Shown here: piece after piece, positions 30,999 to 32,900 of the stretch
Layout of the letters: the number at the start of each line of letters is the position of its first letter
Position numbering within the stretch: position 1 is the first letter of the stretch
Source: a bacterium
GTDB taxonomy: Bacteria > Planctomycetota > Planctomycetia > Kolteriales > Kolteriaceae
Reading direction: 5' to 3'
Length of the DNA stretch: 32,900 nt
Assembly (NCBI GenBank): GCA_019753235.1
Contig: JAIELF010000085.1
Coordinates: 1-32,900 of the forward strand
Program-made: the position numbers and the translations under genes
Notes under the pieces: model-generated
Told to the model about the DNA's origin: nothing
What the model saw: the letters and a program-made list of their open reading frames with translations, nothing else
Database searches by the model: none

Positions 30999-32021
30999 AT
31001 GAGTGACGTCTTAACGCAAACGGAAGTCGAAGCTCTCCTGAGCGCTCTCGACCAATCAGGGTCCAACCCGAGCGCTCCCCGAGCCGAGGCCAATGCGATC
31101 GCCCCCTCTGCCTCGGCGGTCCCCCTCTCCGGCGACGTCACGCTTTACGACTTCAAACGACCGGAACGCGTCGGCAAAGAACACATGCGGGCGCTCCAAA
31201 CCATCCACGAAGGATTTAGCCGAAATGTCGGAGCGTCTCTTTCAGGCTTCTTAAGAACAATCGTTGATGTCAAGCTCGTCAGCGTCGACCAATTAACCTA
31301 TAGCGAATTCACCTTCAGCCTGGAAAATCCAACCTGCTTTAATGTTTTGACGTGTTCGCCTCTCGAAGGGTATATGGTTCTCGAAATCAATCCCTCCATC
31401 GTTTACCCCATGATCGATCGACTGCTCGGAGGGGGCAAGGGAGATGTCCTTATTCCTCGTCGACCTCTCACCGACATTGAAATGCGATTAGTCGCACGGG
31501 TCACGAAGTATTGTTTGGATGATTTGCGAAATGTCTGGGCTCAGATTCTACCCATCGATTACAAGGTCGACCGAATCGAAGCCAATCCGCAGCTTGTCTA
31601 TATTGTTCCTCCCAATGAAGTAGTCGTCCTCATCAGCTTTGAAATCGCGATCGGCGACTTACGCGGGATGATGAATTTCTGCATCCCTTTTAATTCCATC
31701 GAACCGGTCATCGATCAACTATCGGCCAACACCTGGCTCTCCTATGCGAAGAAGGATTCGAGAAAACAAAACGTCCTCGCGGGTCTGCGAAACGCTCCTG
31801 TCGAGATGACGGTTCATCTGGGGGAAACCACGATCACCGCGCAACAGCTCATTGAACTGCGCGTCGGCGATTTTCTCCCCATCGATAAGCCGACCGACTC
31901 GCCGCTGCTGATCGATATCGGCGGGCACGCGAAATTCTGGGCGACTCAACATCAAATGCGAGGCAGGAAAGTCATCAAACTTATCAACCGAGCCGATGTC
32001 AACGCTCGCATCAACGGCTGA
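30999..32021 (+). CDS. fliM: Flagellar motor switch protein FliM
   Basis: 340 residues from ATG 30999 (MSDVLTQTEVEALLSALDQ), the conserved N-terminal CheY-phosphate-binding segment; an upstream ATG-equivalent at 30972 would add nine residues. After an Ala/Ser/Pro-rich linker (about 22-48), the CheC-like middle domain (about 65-240) shows MRALQTIHEGFSRN, SGFLRTIVDVKLVSVDQ and MIDRLLGGG. The C-terminal SpoA/FliN-like domain (about 265-335) carries MTVHLGETTITAQQLIELRVGD. It forms the C-ring with FliG and FliN and reverses flagellar rotation on CheY-P binding. No other flagellar gene is near, so it is separated from the main flagellar clusters. It is 80 bases after proA. Confidence 0.94.
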   Translation: MSDVLTQTEVEALLSALDQSGSNPSAPRAEANAIAPSASAVPLSGDVTLYDFKRPERVGKEHMRALQTIHEGFSRNVGASLSGFLRTIVDVKLVSVDQLTYSEFTFSLENPTCFNVLTCSPLEGYMVLEINPSIVYPMIDRLLGGGKGDVLIPRRPLTDIEMRLVARVTKYCLDDLRNVWAQILPIDYKVDRIEANPQLVYIVPPNEVVVLISFEIAIGDLRGMMNFCIPFNSIEPVIDQLSANTWLSYAKKDSRKQNVLAGLRNAPVEMTVHLGETTITAQQLIELRVGDFLPIDKPTDSPLLIDIGGHAKFWATQHQMRGRKVIKLINRADVNARING

Positions 32022-32029
32022 GGCGAAGC

Positions 32030-32467
32030 ATGTCTGATCGCGACGTCCCGTCCCTTAGCGACATCCAAGCTTTTTTCGAACGAGAGTTCCCCCATAACGG
32101 CACCGTCATCGAACAGTTGTCTCACCACGCCTCTGTTGTTCGCCATCCCGTCGGTACTCAGCATCTTCGGCCCGGGCAGACCGTGATGGGCCCCGTCATG
32201 ATGGCGTTGGCCGACACCGCCGCGTATTGTTGTTTACTGAGTCGTGGCATCGAGCAAGTGCAAGCCGTCACATCGAGTCTGCATATTTCCTTTCTCGGTC
32301 GGCCTGTCGCCCACCGAGATCTTCTGGCCGAGGCTCGCCCGCTAAAGGTGGGCCGGCGCCTCGCGGTCGTCGACGTCAAAATCCACTCCGAAGGCTCCAC
32401 CATCCTGGTCGCCCATGCCACCGTCACGTATTCCATGCCCGGCAGATCAAGAGATTCCGCCTCCTGA
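32030..32467 (+). CDS. PaaI-type hotdog thioesterase
   Basis: 145 residues, ATG eight bases after the fliM stop, with GAGGCG overlapping that stop as SD. Hotdog-fold: central helix RPGQTVMGPVMMALADTAAY (47-66) replaces the usual HGG motif by GPVMMALAD with a likely catalytic Asp62, as in the PaaI subfamily that carries RPGGTVSGP-type sequences. The following strands (VTSSLHISFLGRPV, RRLAVVDVKIHSEG, LVAHATVTYS) match acyl-CoA thioesterases. It probably hydrolyses an acyl- or aryl-CoA; substrate unknown. It is the last gene of the DedA-folP-proA-fliM series. Confidence 0.85.
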   Translation: MSDRDVPSLSDIQAFFEREFPHNGTVIEQLSHHASVVRHPVGTQHLRPGQTVMGPVMMALADTAAYCCLLSRGIEQVQAVTSSLHISFLGRPVAHRDLLAEARPLKVGRRLAVVDVKIHSEGSTILVAHATVTYSMPGRSRDSAS

Positions 32468-32900
32468 TAATCGCTCCGAGAATGCCGCGTAAAATCGATA
32501 TTCGTTCGTGATCATTGGTAAGGTTTAATGAAGAGGCTTTTCCGGGCATTTCGTGACTGTCACGTGCGATCCGAACCCGCGGCCGTGAGACCGGGGCGAC
32601 GGCGGACAGACTGTCTAGGAGCTTGTTGAGAAAGTGCCGGAAGTTCCTTGGCGCAATTGGCTAATGATAGCGAATTTGCTGGTGATAATTGCACTAGCAA
32701 CACTCGTGTTCAAGCGAGTACGGAAGAAATGATTGCTTGCCTTGTTTCCTAATTGTTGGGTTCTCGCGAGAATTTCGTGGCTCAGTGTGCGTGTTTGACG
32801 GCCGGGTGGCACTGGCTATTGCGCAGGGGTGTCCGGAATTGTTGTGTTTTGGTTGGACGGTTGATTGGCGGTTAGAACTTTGGTGCTGGTTTGAGTTGAC
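32468..32900 (+). other. Right-hand intergenic region, T/G-rich, no intact gene
   Basis: 433 bases after the thioesterase. Composition changes near 32640: the plus strand becomes T/G-rich toward the window end. It contains a 33-codon ORF at 32528-32629 with a possible AAGG SD, a C-terminal-like membrane fragment (32619-32732) and a 12-bp palindrome (32761-32772). No terminator with a T-run is evident after the thioesterase gene. Confidence 0.45.
32619..32732 (+). pseudogene. Remnant of a C-terminal membrane anchor
   Basis: After an in-frame TAG (32616-32618) the frame encodes 37 residues with no plausible initiation context: a polar lead (ELVEKVPEVPWRN), a clean hydrophobic run (WLMIANLLVIIALATLVF) and a basic tail (KRVRKK) before TGA. 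This is the layout of the C-terminal end of a membrane-anchored surface protein. No coding sequence continues upstream in this frame, so it looks like the 3' end of a lost or truncated gene. A new short membrane peptide starting at GTG 32634 is the alternative. Confidence 0.35.

Noticed and set aside
32030..32467. Assigning the last operon gene as 4-hydroxybenzoyl-CoA thioesterase or menaquinone thioesterase
   Set aside because: The sequence supports only the PaaI-type hotdog family; no substrate-specific residues or pathway neighbours are visible.
32761..32772. Perfect 12-bp palindrome TTCTCGCGAGAA
   Set aside because: Several palindromes of this length are expected by chance in 33 kb, and no gene start lies beside it.

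Overview
The window is a piece of a planctomycete chromosome (phylum Planctomycetota, probably order Pirellulales; inferred from gene content, no 16S present). The markers are a Tat-exported DUF1501 protein, a YncE-type beta-propeller fused to a phosphoesterase, a PhoX/DUF839 protein, a secreted Gly/Pro/Arg-rich TPR protein behind an SgcJ/EcaC-type protein, and many exported proteins scattered among single housekeeping genes. FliM implies a flagellated stage.

Positions 1-3955 are the integrase-proximal end of an integrated genetic element. A tyrosine recombinase with a complete catalytic set (2759-3874) points at the 3' end of a tRNA-Ser(CGA) gene (3956-4042, minus strand), the usual layout of tRNA-targeting elements. 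Upstream is a tight plus-strand series of small unknown genes, several joined by 4-bp ATGA overlaps, with one four-cysteine zinc-ribbon protein and some very short ORFs. The second attachment site is not in the window.

From the tRNA onwards the sequence looks like resident chromosome. A predicted promoter (4326-4331) is followed by about 107 nt able to fold into a compact three-way junction, placed as the 5' leader of a small-multidrug-export-type membrane protein (4484-5272). This is the strongest unexplained non-coding signal. A minus-strand block (5299-11361) encodes the PhoX-like protein, the propeller/phosphoesterase, UDP-GlcNAc 2-epimerase (wecB) and an Mpo1/DUF962-like membrane protein. 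rpmB, with promoter, structured leader and terminator, and def follow on the plus strand, then the convergent DUF1501 gene.

Positions 14509-23815 hold mostly exported or envelope proteins: the SgcJ-like/TPR overlapping pair, an orphan FixJ-type response regulator, a six-hairpin glycosidase-like protein, a lipoprotein of unknown function and a lactonase-type propeller. A divergent GT-A glycosyltransferase (minus) stands opposite trxB (plus), which is preceded by two overlapping small ORFs, one with a possible membrane helix. A thioredoxin-fold membrane protein without its CXXC motif lies convergent to trxB. A compact plus-strand series DedA-folP-proA-fliM-thioesterase (28048-32467) looks like one mixed operon. 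The last 430 bases carry no intact gene, only a short remnant resembling a C-terminal membrane anchor.
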